Notes: a model not told the origin generated them from the sequence alone. Positions 52,699 to 61,597 are shown, numbered from the stretch's first letter. The stretch is 64,000 nt of DNA from Mogibacterium timidum ATCC 33093 (GCF_000525775.1 NZ_JALU01000021.1:1-64000); one strand, 5' to 3'. Numbers and translations are program-made.

Positions 52699-53508
52699 AT
52701 GACTGATAACAAGAAGTTTAAATCGGTTGCAGAAGCAGTTGCCGATTATTTTAAGGATATGAACAGACATAGAGTAGCAATTCTGATTCTGCTGCTTTTT
52801 CTTGTCGTATTTCTGTTTAACCTGCTCAAATTCAACCGCAAGGTGTCGATTCGCAGCAATGAGATAGAGAAGAATCGTAAAAGTGTTGAGGCAATACAGA
52901 GCACCTCGGTAGCCGACGTTGAAGAAGCAGTTTCCGCTCTTGGTGGGGATGCTTCCTCGGGCGGACAGAGCAGCAAGGCCAGATACATGAGAAAATTCAA
53001 GGGAAGCGTGGTAATTGGAGATTCTGTTACGGAGGGGCTGAGCGTATACGGATGGCTCAGTTCCGATCAGGTATTCAGTAAGATCGGAACAAGTGTGATG
53101 ACCGGGGATGACCTGTTTGCAAGTGCTGCCGGAACGTATCCTAGCACAGCGTTCTTTGCTTTTGGAATGAACGACATGGGCAATTATCGTGGAGATGAAA
53201 AGGCATTTATCAAGAAATATGCCGCCAGACTTAAGGCTTTTCATAAGGCTTCACCAAAGACAAATATTTGTGTATGCGGCATTTCAGCACCTACCGAGGC
53301 AGCAATGGAGAAAAACAAATCCATCAGTCATTACAGGAAGTTCAACAAGGCGATTAAGAAAATGTGTGTACAAGAGGGCTACATATATATCCCGACTGCT
53401 GATATTCTGCATGAGCATCCCGAGCTGTATGCAGGGGACGGTATTCATGCGCAAACGACATATTATCCATATTGGCTTAATAGAATGATTGAGGAGGCCG
53501 GACTGTAA
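52699..53508 (+). CDS. Membrane-anchored SGNH/GDSL hydrolase
   Basis: The 269-residue protein has an N-terminal cytoplasmic stretch and one membrane segment (RVAILILLLFLVVFLFNLL, near 30-48), so the enzyme faces outside. Block I is VVIGDSVTEGLSV (catalytic Ser), block III is FAFGMNDMGNY and block V is GDGIHAQTTYYPYWL (Asp, His). The blocks fit an acyltransferase or esterase acting on wall or exopolysaccharide. Its stop overlaps the next start; the operon continues with DUF4358, MBOAT and DHHW genes. Confidence 0.9.
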   Translation: MTDNKKFKSVAEAVADYFKDMNRHRVAILILLLFLVVFLFNLLKFNRKVSIRSNEIEKNRKSVEAIQSTSVADVEEAVSALGGDASSGGQSSKARYMRKFKGSVVIGDSVTEGLSVYGWLSSDQVFSKIGTSVMTGDDLFASAAGTYPSTAFFAFGMNDMGNYRGDEKAFIKKYAARLKAFHKASPKTNICVCGISAPTEAAMEKNKSISHYRKFNKAIKKMCVQEGYIYIPTADILHEHPELYAGDGIHAQTTYYPYWLNRMIEEAGL

Positions 53509-54005
53509 TGAGGGTAAGGACGCATCGAGAGACTGTAAGATACGGCAGAATACTCAAATGTGCACTCATCATCGTGCTGTTGGCATTTCTCGCCGTTGTC
53601 TACAACCATGAGAATGCCAAGGATGTACCGATGAAGCAAATCGAAGCGCAGCTTATCAAGAAGACTGAAATAGATAAGCTGGGCAAGCAGAAATCACGTG
53701 ACCTGGTGCAGTTTATCGGATTGGACGCCAATAATTATGATTCCTTCCTGTACTACAAGAGCAAGGAAGCGCTTTCAGTTGATGAGGTTTTGATTATCAA
53801 GGTCAGGAATAAATCTGATATCAAAGCTGTACAGGACGCAATTGAAAAGCGCATCAACAGTCAGATTGAAGCTTTTGATAACTACGGACCTGAACAGGTC
53901 AGGGAGCTCAAGAACGCCATTATCACTTCAAGGGGCAGGTACGTGTTCTATGGAGTTGCAAAGGATCCTGATAAGTATGAGGAGGTGCTATTAAGTGTTA
54001 TTTAG
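53508..54005 (+). CDS. DUF4358-type membrane-anchored protein
   Basis: The 165-residue protein has one N-terminal membrane span (ILKCALIIVLLAFLAVVY) and an extracytoplasmic domain. VDEVLIIKVRNKSDIKAVQD, QIEAFDNYGPEQVRELKN and GRYVFYGVAKD are typical of DUF4358. Its function is unknown; members regularly accompany MBOAT and SGNH genes in Clostridia. It shares one base with the hydrolase stop, and its stop overlaps the MBOAT start by 11 nt. Confidence 0.82.
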   Translation: MRVRTHRETVRYGRILKCALIIVLLAFLAVVYNHENAKDVPMKQIEAQLIKKTEIDKLGKQKSRDLVQFIGLDANNYDSFLYYKSKEALSVDEVLIIKVRNKSDIKAVQDAIEKRINSQIEAFDNYGPEQVRELKNAIITSRGRYVFYGVAKDPDKYEEVLLSVI

Positions 54006-55398
54006 CAGTATTATCTTCATATTTTATTTCTTGCCGATTACGATGCTTCTGTACTACGTGATACCGAAGGAGAAGATAGGGGCTCGCAACATTGTGCTTC
54101 TTGCTGCCAGCTTGTTTTTCTACAGCTGGGGAGAGCCTGTATACTTATTCCTGATGCTTTATAGTGCTTTTTTCAACTATTTTATGGCGATACAGATTAA
54201 TAACGAGCAGAGGCACGGAGGGTCGGGGAAGCGCAACCTCGTATTTGCAGTGATTGTGAATCTTTTAATACTCGGATTCTTCAAGTACTTCGGGTTCCTG
54301 ATGGAAATAGTGACATCCCTGACAGGATTTCACATCCGTTACACAACACTGGCCTTGCCGATTGGAATTTCGTTCTACACCTTTCAGGCAATGTCGTATA
54401 TATTCGACGTATACAAGGGTAAGGTGACGCCGCAGTACAACCTTCTTAAATTCTCGCTGTATCTTTCGTTCTTTCCGCAGCTTATTGCGGGACCGATTGT
54501 AAAGTACAGGGATGTTGAATTACAGATAGATAATCGTGATACTGATCCGGTAAAGTTTGGAGAGGGTGCATCGAGATTTATTCTCGGTCTGGGCAAGAAG
54601 GTCATACTTGCAAATACGTTTGGCTCTCTGTACACGGAGATTTCAGCTTTGCCACATGGACAGTCTTCGGTTGTTCTATACTGGATAGGCATAGCTGCAT
54701 ATACCCTGCAAATATATTTTGACTTCAGCGGTTATTCCGATATGGCGATCGGACTGGGCAGGATGTTTGGATTCGTGTTTGATGAAAATTTCAACTATCC
54801 ATATATTGCATCCACAATCACAGAATTCTGGCGTAGATGGCATATGTCGCTCAGCACATGGTTCCGTGAATATGTGTATATTCCTCTTGGTGGAAACAGA
54901 GTTAAGGTTTACAGACATATTCTTAACCTGTTGATAGTGTGGTCACTGACAGGATTATGGCATGGCGCGAGCTGGAACTTCGTGCTGTGGGGCGCTTATT
55001 TCGGAGTGCTGCTGATCTTCGAAAAATACGTATACGGGAAATACTTAGAGAAGATTCCGACATGGTGTAGACATGTCTATGCCATCGTTGTGGTCATGAT
55101 AAGCTGGGTGTTCTTCAGCATAACAGATATAAGTAAGGCGCTGTCGTATTTGGCGATTATGTTTGGACTGGGGAAGGTGCCATTTATCAACATAACGGCA
55201 TTATACTACATCAGGACAAATTTCATAATATTGGTCATAGGAGCGGTATGCGCTACACCATACCCAATTGAACGATTCCGGAAATTCTGCAGTCAAAAAT
55301 CGGCAGCAGGGACAGCGCTTGTATTTGCTGTGCTGATAGCATCGGTTGCCTATCTGGTATACGGATCATATAATCCTTTCCTTTATTTCAGATTCTGA
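53995..55398 (+). CDS. MBOAT-family O-acyltransferase (AlgI/DltB-like)
   Basis: This 467-residue polytopic membrane enzyme contains the MBOAT core: LPIGISFYTFQAMSYIFDVY, FYLPQLIAGPI-like FFPQLIAGPIVKYRD, FWRRWHMSLSTWFREYVYIP and LTGLWHGASWNFVLWG with the catalytic His. It transfers an acyl group (usually acetyl) across the membrane to an outside acceptor. The start is the GTG/ATG region at 53995 inside the previous gene, with GAGGAGG upstream. Partner of the SGNH and DHHW proteins. Confidence 0.94.
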   Translation: MLFSSIIFIFYFLPITMLLYYVIPKEKIGARNIVLLAASLFFYSWGEPVYLFLMLYSAFFNYFMAIQINNEQRHGGSGKRNLVFAVIVNLLILGFFKYFGFLMEIVTSLTGFHIRYTTLALPIGISFYTFQAMSYIFDVYKGKVTPQYNLLKFSLYLSFFPQLIAGPIVKYRDVELQIDNRDTDPVKFGEGASRFILGLGKKVILANTFGSLYTEISALPHGQSSVVLYWIGIAAYTLQIYFDFSGYSDMAIGLGRMFGFVFDENFNYPYIASTITEFWRRWHMSLSTWFREYVYIPLGGNRVKVYRHILNLLIVWSLTGLWHGASWNFVLWGAYFGVLLIFEKYVYGKYLEKIPTWCRHVYAIVVVMISWVFFSITDISKALSYLAIMFGLGKVPFINITALYYIRTNFIILVIGAVCATPYPIERFRKFCSQKSAAGTALVFAVLIASVAYLVYGSYNPFLYFRF

Positions 55399-55466
55399 CC
55401 GCTAAATAGCAGCAAAGATGATAGCCGGTCGTCGGACCTGTTTGGCCGCCGTCGAAGGAGTGAATT

Positions 55467-56663
55467 TTGAAGAAGCTTAAGAGTTATATAAATAAAATTA
55501 CGGGTGAGCAGGGGCAAAGCTCCGAGAACAAGACGGCAGCGTATACCGGTGTATTCTTTGTGATTACACTGGCAGCTGTTTTTCTGATCAATATTGTAAT
55601 TCCGGACAAGTCGTTTTCAGCAGCAGAAAATCGGATGCTGCAGGAATTTCCACATGTATCCGCATCAAGCTATTTGGGAGGCAGACTGGAGTCTAAGATG
55701 GAGAGCTACGTCAATGACCAGTTCCTGATGCGGGGAGCCTTTATCAAGGTGAAATCTGCAATTGATACAACAGAGGGTGAGCTTAAGGCGAATGGGGTAT
55801 ACAGAGCCGGAGCCGGATACCTGATTGAGGATATTGTTATCCCAAGAAAGGAAACAATTGATGGTGCCGAAGCAGCCCTGAAGGACTTTAAGGCGAGATA
55901 TCCTAATATAAATATGACATTCTTACTTGCTCCAAATGCAGGTAACGTATTGAAGGATAAGCTTCCTGCAACTGTCAGATTAGCGGATCAGAATAAGAGC
56001 ATGAACTCATTTTACGAAAATATCAAAGCGTTCGGGATTAATACAGTTGATGTGAGGAATATTTTCAAGAAGAAGAAAAATGATGTTCAGATCTATTACA
56101 GAACCGATCACCATTGGACAAGCGATGGGGCGTACCTGGCGTACAGGGAGCTGGTGCCGGCTCTGGGTATCGGAGCACCGATTGACTTCAGGAGCAGGAT
56201 TGTCAAGAACGATTTTGCCGGGACGCTGTATTCAAAGAGTGGATTTACGGGCGGCAGATATGACAGCATCAAGATTAATATTCCAAAGGATGAGAAGAGT
56301 GCAAAGCCTTCGGTTATTTACTATGCTGATACCAAGAAAAAGACGACGAAATTCTATCTACTCGGCAATCTGGGTAAAAAGGATGCCTATACTGTTTTTG
56401 GCGGCAGCAATCATCCGATGTATACGGTCAAGACCCCTACCGAATCCAATAAAAGACTGCTGTTGATCAAGGATTCATATGCAAACAGTGTGATTCCGAT
56501 GCTTGCTCAGCATTACAGAGAAATTGTGGTTATCGATCCGCGGTACTATTTTGATAATGTGGATGATTTAATTGGTGCTGAGGGAATTACGGATGTGCTG
56601 TTTCTGTATAACGCAAATACCTTTTTTGCGGATGATTCGCTGAGGATGATGCTGAATGAGTGA
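55467..56663 (+). CDS. DHHW/AlgX-like extracytoplasmic protein of the acylation operon
   Basis: The 398-residue protein has one N-terminal membrane segment (TGVFFVITLAAVFLINIVI) followed by ENRMLQEFPH. A SGNH-like fold carries the signature YYRTDHHWTSDGAYLAYREL near residues 210-229. This is the DHHW family, related to alginate-acetylating AlgJ/AlgX. It probably takes part in the final transfer or removal of acyl groups on a surface polymer. It is 68 bp after the MBOAT gene, preceded by GAAGGAG. Confidence 0.9.
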   Translation: MKKLKSYINKITGEQGQSSENKTAAYTGVFFVITLAAVFLINIVIPDKSFSAAENRMLQEFPHVSASSYLGGRLESKMESYVNDQFLMRGAFIKVKSAIDTTEGELKANGVYRAGAGYLIEDIVIPRKETIDGAEAALKDFKARYPNINMTFLLAPNAGNVLKDKLPATVRLADQNKSMNSFYENIKAFGINTVDVRNIFKKKKNDVQIYYRTDHHWTSDGAYLAYRELVPALGIGAPIDFRSRIVKNDFAGTLYSKSGFTGGRYDSIKINIPKDEKSAKPSVIYYADTKKKTTKFYLLGNLGKKDAYTVFGGSNHPMYTVKTPTESNKRLLLIKDSYANSVIPMLAQHYREIVVIDPRYYFDNVDDLIGAEGITDVLFLYNANTFFADDSLRMMLNE

Positions 56664-56851
56664 TTTTAGGTAAATAGATGCAGTCGCAAGCGTTGTCAGA
56701 GAAGTTCACCGAAAATATCAGTAATCATTTGTTGTCTATCAAAGAATCAATATCATGTGTGATATGATACGAGATATAGTAGCGGTTTTGTCTAAGCATG
56801 CATGTGGCATGCACGTGAACCGAAGGAGTATAGGATACAATCCGAGTTATT

Positions 56852-58162
56852 ATGCAGCAGAAACTTATTAACATAATTCTATCAACAAGAAGACGCCGAA
56901 TTGTCATGATTGCACAAAAAACGCTGGTTTCTATCTTCCCGTTCCTGCTTATCGCGACAATCGTTTTAGTGATTTCTGAGGCGGTCTTCAATGAAGGCGG
57001 ATATATCAATAACCTGTTTAAAGTCTCAAGCTGGTTCCCTCGCTTCAATCTAATAGACCGGGTTACATCCAATCTGATATCGTTGCTGGGAGGTCTAACA
57101 GCTACGATTACCGCTTATTTCGCTGCAAAATACACAGCGAGAGCATATGAACGAAGTGCAGGAACTGCGGGGATCACTGCACTGATTTTCAGCTTGATCG
57201 TCAACTCGAGAGAGCTCTTTGCTAAATTTATAAATGATGGTGAACTCACAAGGATTAATTTACCTGTCAACTTTAATCTGTTTATTGCGATATGCATTGG
57301 CTATCTGATCGGTCAGAGCTTCCGCCTGCTCAGTCCTGCCGGTCACCGGATTGTCGATGACAATTACGTTTATCATCCACGAACCGGCCGCCCGGTTTTT
57401 GTATCGATTGCTGTAGCTGTACTGTGTAATGCTTTGATATCACTTGGAACACGTTATAACGTGTTTTCTTATATCGGCACAGTGTTCAGTAATTTCTTCA
57501 AGATAGGTTCAGGCGTGCGTCAGGTAGCGGTCGATACTGTGCTGAGGAGTGTGTCCGCGTGGGTCGGCAACAGCTCAGTGTATAACGAAATCGGTTTTAT
57601 CAGTGATCCGGACGCCATCATCAATCTGAATTCTGCACTGGGAAGCGGAACGACAAGCTCTATACCAAAGCTTTTTACAGATACGAACCTTTACGCGGCA
57701 TATGGAGGCCTGGCGGGGCTTGGCGGCACTCTGGCCCTGATCGTGGCTATTCTATGGAAATCTGCAAGTGATAAAGACCAGAATATCGGGATAAGAAGCA
57801 TTTTCCCGGCTCTGTTTAACCATGGTGTTCCGGCGATGGTAGGAATTCCGGTCTTTTTAAATTTAATATACCTGGTTCCGTTTATTGTTGTACCGCTCGT
57901 CAATGTGCTGCTGGCAGCAGTTTTGTTGTATTTCAAAATAGTCCCTCCGGCGGTTTATCCCGTACCGGCGGGTACACCTAATATACTGTATGCGTTTGTA
58001 GGAACCGCAGGGAGCATACGTGCATTGACGGCTTCCATAGCGCTGTTTGTCTTGGATATATTGATTTATGTTCAGTTCGTCAAGCTGGATAATCGTGTGC
58101 ATGAGATGCTTTTGAAGGAGGATATGGATGGAAAGGAAAATCGGGATGAAGAAATCGATTAA
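56852..58162 (+). CDS. PTS EIIC-like transporter, orphan (cellobiose/lactose family)
   Basis: The 436-residue membrane protein, FPFLLIATIVLVISEAVFNE at the start and about ten hydrophobic segments, resembles the EIIC permease of the CelB/lactose PTS family. RMFNHGVPAMVGIP-like sequence (FPALFNHGVPAMVGIPVFLN, near 310-329) is the conserved substrate-side loop (usually ..FNINEPxxFGxP). No EIIA or EIIB is near, so it either works with distant partners or has another role. The RBS is weak (GAG 5 nt before ATG); AAGGAG lies 25 nt upstream. The end overlaps the next gene by 35 nt. Confidence 0.82.
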   Translation: MQQKLINIILSTRRRRIVMIAQKTLVSIFPFLLIATIVLVISEAVFNEGGYINNLFKVSSWFPRFNLIDRVTSNLISLLGGLTATITAYFAAKYTARAYERSAGTAGITALIFSLIVNSRELFAKFINDGELTRINLPVNFNLFIAICIGYLIGQSFRLLSPAGHRIVDDNYVYHPRTGRPVFVSIAVAVLCNALISLGTRYNVFSYIGTVFSNFFKIGSGVRQVAVDTVLRSVSAWVGNSSVYNEIGFISDPDAIINLNSALGSGTTSSIPKLFTDTNLYAAYGGLAGLGGTLALIVAILWKSASDKDQNIGIRSIFPALFNHGVPAMVGIPVFLNLIYLVPFIVVPLVNVLLAAVLLYFKIVPPAVYPVPAGTPNILYAFVGTAGSIRALTASIALFVLDILIYVQFVKLDNRVHEMLLKEDMDGKENRDEEID

Positions 58163-58991
58163 GCGCACCTTGCTCGGTATACTCCTGTTTGTTACAGTGC
58201 TCACTATCCCGTCGTTTACATGGACAAAGAGTAATGTTAAGAATATTGAGACCTTCTACAATTCCCGTTTATCGCCTATTATCATGATTCCGGGAAGCTC
58301 GGCGACTGAAGATCGATTTGACAGTCTGGTTGACAAGCTGAATATGAACAGGCAGGAAGACAAACACAGCCTGCTCAAGGTCAAGGTCTGGAATAACGGG
58401 AGGATTACATATTCAGGCAGCATCAGCCCTAATGATAATGAGCCTGTCATTGTCGTCGGCTTTGAGAACAACAATGACGGATATGGGAATATAAAGAAGC
58501 AGGCGTCCATGTTCAACTCAGCTTTCAATGACCTGCAGAATAAATATAGCTTTAATAACTTTAAGGGGTTGGGTCATTCCAACGGAGGTCTGATTTATAC
58601 TGCATTTATTGAAAAATATTTAGGGAATTATGATGTGGAGCTCAAGCGGCTGATGACCATCGGAACTCCATATAATTTTTCTGAAACAAATATCAACAAT
58701 AAATCCCAGATGTTAGCGGATTTCATAGCTAATCGGGGGAATATACCCACAGGCATGTCTATGTATTCAGTGGCAGGTACCATTACATATGATTCAGACG
58801 AACTGGTGCCTGACAGCAGTGTGAGTGCCGGAAAGTACATCTATCAGGGACAGGTTGCACATTATACTGAAACGACGGTTACCGGTGAAGATGCTCAACA
58901 CTCTGATCTGCCGACCAATGATGAAGTTGTTTCTATCATTCAGCAACGCATCGAGGATCCGCAGGATCGTAACGATAAACGCAGACGATAG
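58128..58991 (+). CDS. Secreted alpha/beta hydrolase, DUF915 type
   Basis: The 287-residue protein has a signal/anchor segment (KKSIKRTLLGILLFVTVLTI) and the lipase-like pattern: PIIMIPGSSATEDRFDSLVD, then the nucleophile elbow GHSNGG near residue 146, SDELVPDSS (Asp) and AQHSDLPTN (His). This is the DUF915 hydrolase pattern, exported esterases or lipases in Gram-positives. AAGGAGG 6 nt before ATG 58128 lies inside the EIIC gene, so the two are co-translated. Substrate unknown. Confidence 0.88.
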   Translation: MERKIGMKKSIKRTLLGILLFVTVLTIPSFTWTKSNVKNIETFYNSRLSPIIMIPGSSATEDRFDSLVDKLNMNRQEDKHSLLKVKVWNNGRITYSGSISPNDNEPVIVVGFENNNDGYGNIKKQASMFNSAFNDLQNKYSFNNFKGLGHSNGGLIYTAFIEKYLGNYDVELKRLMTIGTPYNFSETNINNKSQMLADFIANRGNIPTGMSMYSVAGTITYDSDELVPDSSVSAGKYIYQGQVAHYTETTVTGEDAQHSDLPTNDEVVSIIQQRIEDPQDRNDKRRR

Positions 58992-59067
58992 AGCTTCTTT
59001 ATCTCACATGGCATATTAATTGTTTTTATAGGCGATAAGGACAAGGCAATTTGCTTTAATTCCTATC

Positions 59068-59787
59068 TTATTTGCAGCAGGAGTTTTGTAATACGCCGAC
59101 AATCAGATTAACGGATATGACAATTACAGAATATATTCCAACGATAGTCAATGCCATATGTATGAAAAACGACTCCGGCAGCAGATTAATGAGATCATCG
59201 GTATTTGGATCCAGCAGCCAGTAATCATTTTTAAACAGTAAATGATGAAATATGGTAAATGCTTTGTCAAAATTTATAGATATTATCCCTATCAGAGATG
59301 CGAAAACGATATTCGTAATAACGCAGGTGAAGACGAAAAGTTTGCATAACGAAGCTGTTATGGAAGGACGGTGATCCTTAGGTTTTGAATTATAAAAAAT
59401 TCCGGTAGCAATCAAATATGCACTGCTGATTGCGAATATAAGCGCAGACAGTCTTCTAATTCTATAAGATCTCAGAAAGATTCTTTTGACATCACTGAGG
59501 TGAAGCTTTTCACGCTCTGTATAAAATTCCTGTAAGCGAGAATCGGCTACAATCTTAATATTATTAAGAGTATTTCGATTTCCTCGCAGATATTCCAGCA
59601 TACCGTTAAAGGCGGTCATTATGTTTTGCATGTCTGTTTCACGATTCAGATTGCCCTGTACTTCATTTTCTTCAAACTGATGCTGATAATACCCCGGAAT
59701 ATGGTATACAGCAATGTCTGCGGCGGTGAACAGAGCTGTTGTCATGAAGGCCAAAGCACAAATGATAGTAATTAGTCTGAGTTTCAA
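59068..59787 (-). CDS. TIGR01906-family integral membrane protein (Lit-like)
   Basis: The 239-residue protein has four membrane segments and starts at a TTG (59787) with AAAGGA 9 nt upstream. FYTEREKLHLSDVKRIF and FHHLLFKNDYWLLDPNTDDL followed by LINLLPESFFIHMAL are the family signature. Some members (Lit of Enterococcus/Bacillus) move an acyl chain within lipoproteins to give lyso-form lipoproteins, and rely on conserved histidines present here in EKLHLSD and FHHLLF. Assignment to Lit activity itself is inference. Confidence 0.8.
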   Translation of the reverse strand: MKLRLITIICALAFMTTALFTAADIAVYHIPGYYQHQFEENEVQGNLNRETDMQNIMTAFNGMLEYLRGNRNTLNNIKIVADSRLQEFYTEREKLHLSDVKRIFLRSYRIRRLSALIFAISSAYLIATGIFYNSKPKDHRPSITASLCKLFVFTCVITNIVFASLIGIISINFDKAFTIFHHLLFKNDYWLLDPNTDDLINLLPESFFIHMALTIVGIYSVIVISVNLIVGVLQNSCCK

Positions 59788-60126
59788 ATCCTAATTTCCT
59801 TTCTTCCCGTCAATTAAATCTATCATTATCTGCGCATTTCTACAAGTAAATCGGAACATCTCAATAATTGTAATTACCGAATACAGGGTAGTGCCGAGAT
59901 TGTTTCGCAGATTCAGTGTTGACAGCTCAAATTGAACGCTGCTCGGTGAATCAATACTTACCGACAGGCAGAGGCAGTCATATAGCTAAAAGATGCTGTA
60001 ATATGACAATTAAATAATTATATGCAAAAGCAGAGAATATGCTTTACAATTAAATTGGATATGATACAATTGATTTACAAACAATTGATTGCAAAATTAA
60101 GATTTAATTTAGAGGAGGGCATTACT
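59788..60126 (+). other. 339-bp gap before rubredoxin
   Basis: The left half carries the upstream region of the divergent TTG-start gene. The right half has a possible rubredoxin promoter, TTTACA and TACAAT spaced 16 nt (about 60044-60070), and an exact direct repeat ACAATTGATT at 60066-60075 and 60081-60090, 15 bp apart. The repeat may be an operator. No gene seen. Confidence 0.5.
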
Positions 60127-60291
60127 ATGCAGAAGTATGTATGTGACGTTTGCGGATACGTTTATGATCCGGCAGTTGGTGATCCGGATAACGGAATCGA
60201 GCCGGGAACAGCTTTCGAGGATTTACCGGATGACTGGGTTTGCCCGCTTTGCGAAGTTAGCAAGGATATGTTTTCCGAGTATGAAGATTAA
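60127..60291 (+). CDS. Rubredoxin
   Basis: The 54-residue protein starts at 60127 (GAGGAGGG 8 nt upstream): [19 protein letters not shown]. The second Cys pair is in [15 protein letters not shown]. Four Cys hold one iron. In anaerobes rubredoxin donates electrons to superoxide reductase and oxygen/peroxide reductases; the superoxide reductase gene of this organism is at 16693. Monocistronic, closed by a strong terminator. Confidence 0.97.
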   Translation: MQKYVCDVCGYVYDPAVGDPDNGIEPGTAFEDLPDDWVCPLCEVSKDMFSEYED

Positions 60292-60312
60292 TTAAACAGA
60301 GATCAAAAGACT

Positions 60313-60349
60313 GAATGCGGCAGGGTGCATCCCTGCCGCATTCATAGTT
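60313..60349. terminator. Terminator between rubredoxin and the convergent DUF134-NifX gene
   Basis: GAATGCGGCAGGG (60313-60325) pairs perfectly with CCCTGCCGCATTC (60331-60343) around TGCAT, followed by ATAGTTTT. It serves both converging genes. Confidence 0.9.
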
Positions 60350-61081
60350 TTACAGGTTATGACAACCGTGGTTTCCGCATCCTCCTTCATGGTGATGATG
60401 TTCTCCGTGGTGGTTGCACTGAACATCCGGATTGAATTCCAGTTCATCCTTGAGCAGCATCTCGACAGCCTCGTCCGTATTCCCTGAAACTCCGCCGAAC
60501 AGCTTGATGTCTGCATCTCTCAAAGCCTGTTGTGCACCGCCGCCGATTCCTCCGCATATAAGTGTATCGACCTTATTAGCAGTCAGAAATCCTGCAAGTG
60601 CGCCGTGACCTGCACCTTTGGTATCGACAACCCGAGATGTAATAACCTTACCGTCTTCCACATCGTAAAGCTTGAATTGTGAAGTTTTACCGAAGTGCTG
60701 AAAAATATTTCCGTTGTCATACGTTACTGCAATTCTCATAATTTGATCTCCTTTATCTGTTCTTGTTCCTATGTTGTAATCAACAACGTCATACTGCAGA
60801 TGCACATGCCCCCCTTCGATCAGCAGAAGCTTGCCGTTTACAATTGCGTCAGCCAGCTTTGTTCTGGCTCTTTCATAGATAGCCGTAACTGTAGTTCTGG
60901 CCACATTCATCCTATTTGCTGCCAGCTCTTGATTCAGATGCTCAAGATCAATCAGCCTTATGGTCTCAAATTCATCTACAGATAGAACAATCTGTTCTCC
61001 ATAAGTTATGCCTTGTGGCTCGAATTGCGTGTATTCAGGCATAGTTTCAACCTGTCTTGATTTGGTTTTTCTTCCGGGCAT
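60350..61081 (-). CDS. DUF134 DNA-binding domain fused to NifX/NifB-like domain
   Basis: The 243-residue fusion starts at 61081 (GGAG 6 nt upstream). Residues 1-95 are DUF134 (PGRKTKSRQVETMPEYTQFE, VLSVDEFETIRLIDLEHLNQ), with a sigma-region-4-like helix-turn-helix in NVARTTVTAIYERARTKLAD. Residues ~115-215 are a dinitrogenase iron-molybdenum-cofactor domain (MRIAVTYDNGNIFQHFGKTS, GGIGGGAQQALRDADIKLFG). The tail is rich in His and Cys (HHGEHHHHEGGCGNHGCHN), a likely metal site. Probably a metal- or redox-sensing autoregulator; no nitrogen-fixation genes are nearby. Confidence 0.88.
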   Translation of the reverse strand: MPGRKTKSRQVETMPEYTQFEPQGITYGEQIVLSVDEFETIRLIDLEHLNQELAANRMNVARTTVTAIYERARTKLADAIVNGKLLLIEGGHVHLQYDVVDYNIGTRTDKGDQIMRIAVTYDNGNIFQHFGKTSQFKLYDVEDGKVITSRVVDTKGAGHGALAGFLTANKVDTLICGGIGGGAQQALRDADIKLFGGVSGNTDEAVEMLLKDELEFNPDVQCNHHGEHHHHEGGCGNHGCHNL

Positions 61082-61104
61082 ATTATTCTCCATCCACAAT
61101 TATT

Positions 61105-61166
61105 GACATATGTCATTATTATGTTACAGCAGTCTGCATTTAAAGTCAACAATTATGACATATGTC
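61105..61166 (-). promoter_or_regulatory. Promoter with twin GACATATGTC operators for DUF134-NifX
   Basis: On the minus strand TTGACT (61149-61144) and TAACAT (61126-61121) are 17 nt apart. The palindrome GACATATGTC occurs at 61157-61166, just upstream of -35, and at 61105-61114, at the transcription start. The copies are 52 bp apart, about five helical turns, so bound dimers would lie on the same DNA face and could loop. The likely binder is the encoded DUF134 domain. Confidence 0.7.
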
Positions 61167-61282
61167 GATAATAGTATTATGCAAATATGCCTCATGGTAC
61201 GAGAGAATATGCTGTTTGAATTTAATACGCTAAAGTGGTAACATGAACACATATATTACGCTTAAGAATTCAGAGGTGTCAT

Positions 61283-61597
61283 ATGAATAAAACCGAATCA
61301 AAATGGCTGCATAATTTTGTTACTGCAATCCTATCCCTGGAGACTGAGGAAGAGTGCGAGAATTTCTTTGAAGATATATGCACTATCAAGGAGTTTCAGG
61401 ATTTGACTCACAGACTTGAGGTCGCTCGGCTGCTATCTGAAGGCAAGGTCTTCAACGAGATCAGCAAACTCACAGGTGCCAGCTCGGCGACCATCACCAG
61501 AGTCAACAAGTGCCTCGTATATGGTGCGGGCGGCTACAAAACTGTACTTGAGAAAAATGGAAATTTTGCAGATGGAGAGGTAACAGAAGAACGATAG
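61283..61597 (+). CDS. YerC/YecD-family TrpR-like regulator
   Basis: The 104-residue helix-turn-helix protein reads WLHNFVTAILSLETEEECEN, FFEDICTIKEFQDLTHRLEV and the recognition part ISKLTGASSATITRVNKCL, the YerC/YecD signature of the TrpR superfamily. Its operators and ligand are not known in general. It lies 54 bp upstream of the aminotransferase gene and may be co-transcribed. Confidence 0.93.
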   Translation: MNKTESKWLHNFVTAILSLETEEECENFFEDICTIKEFQDLTHRLEVARLLSEGKVFNEISKLTGASSATITRVNKCLVYGAGGYKTVLEKNGNFADGEVTEER

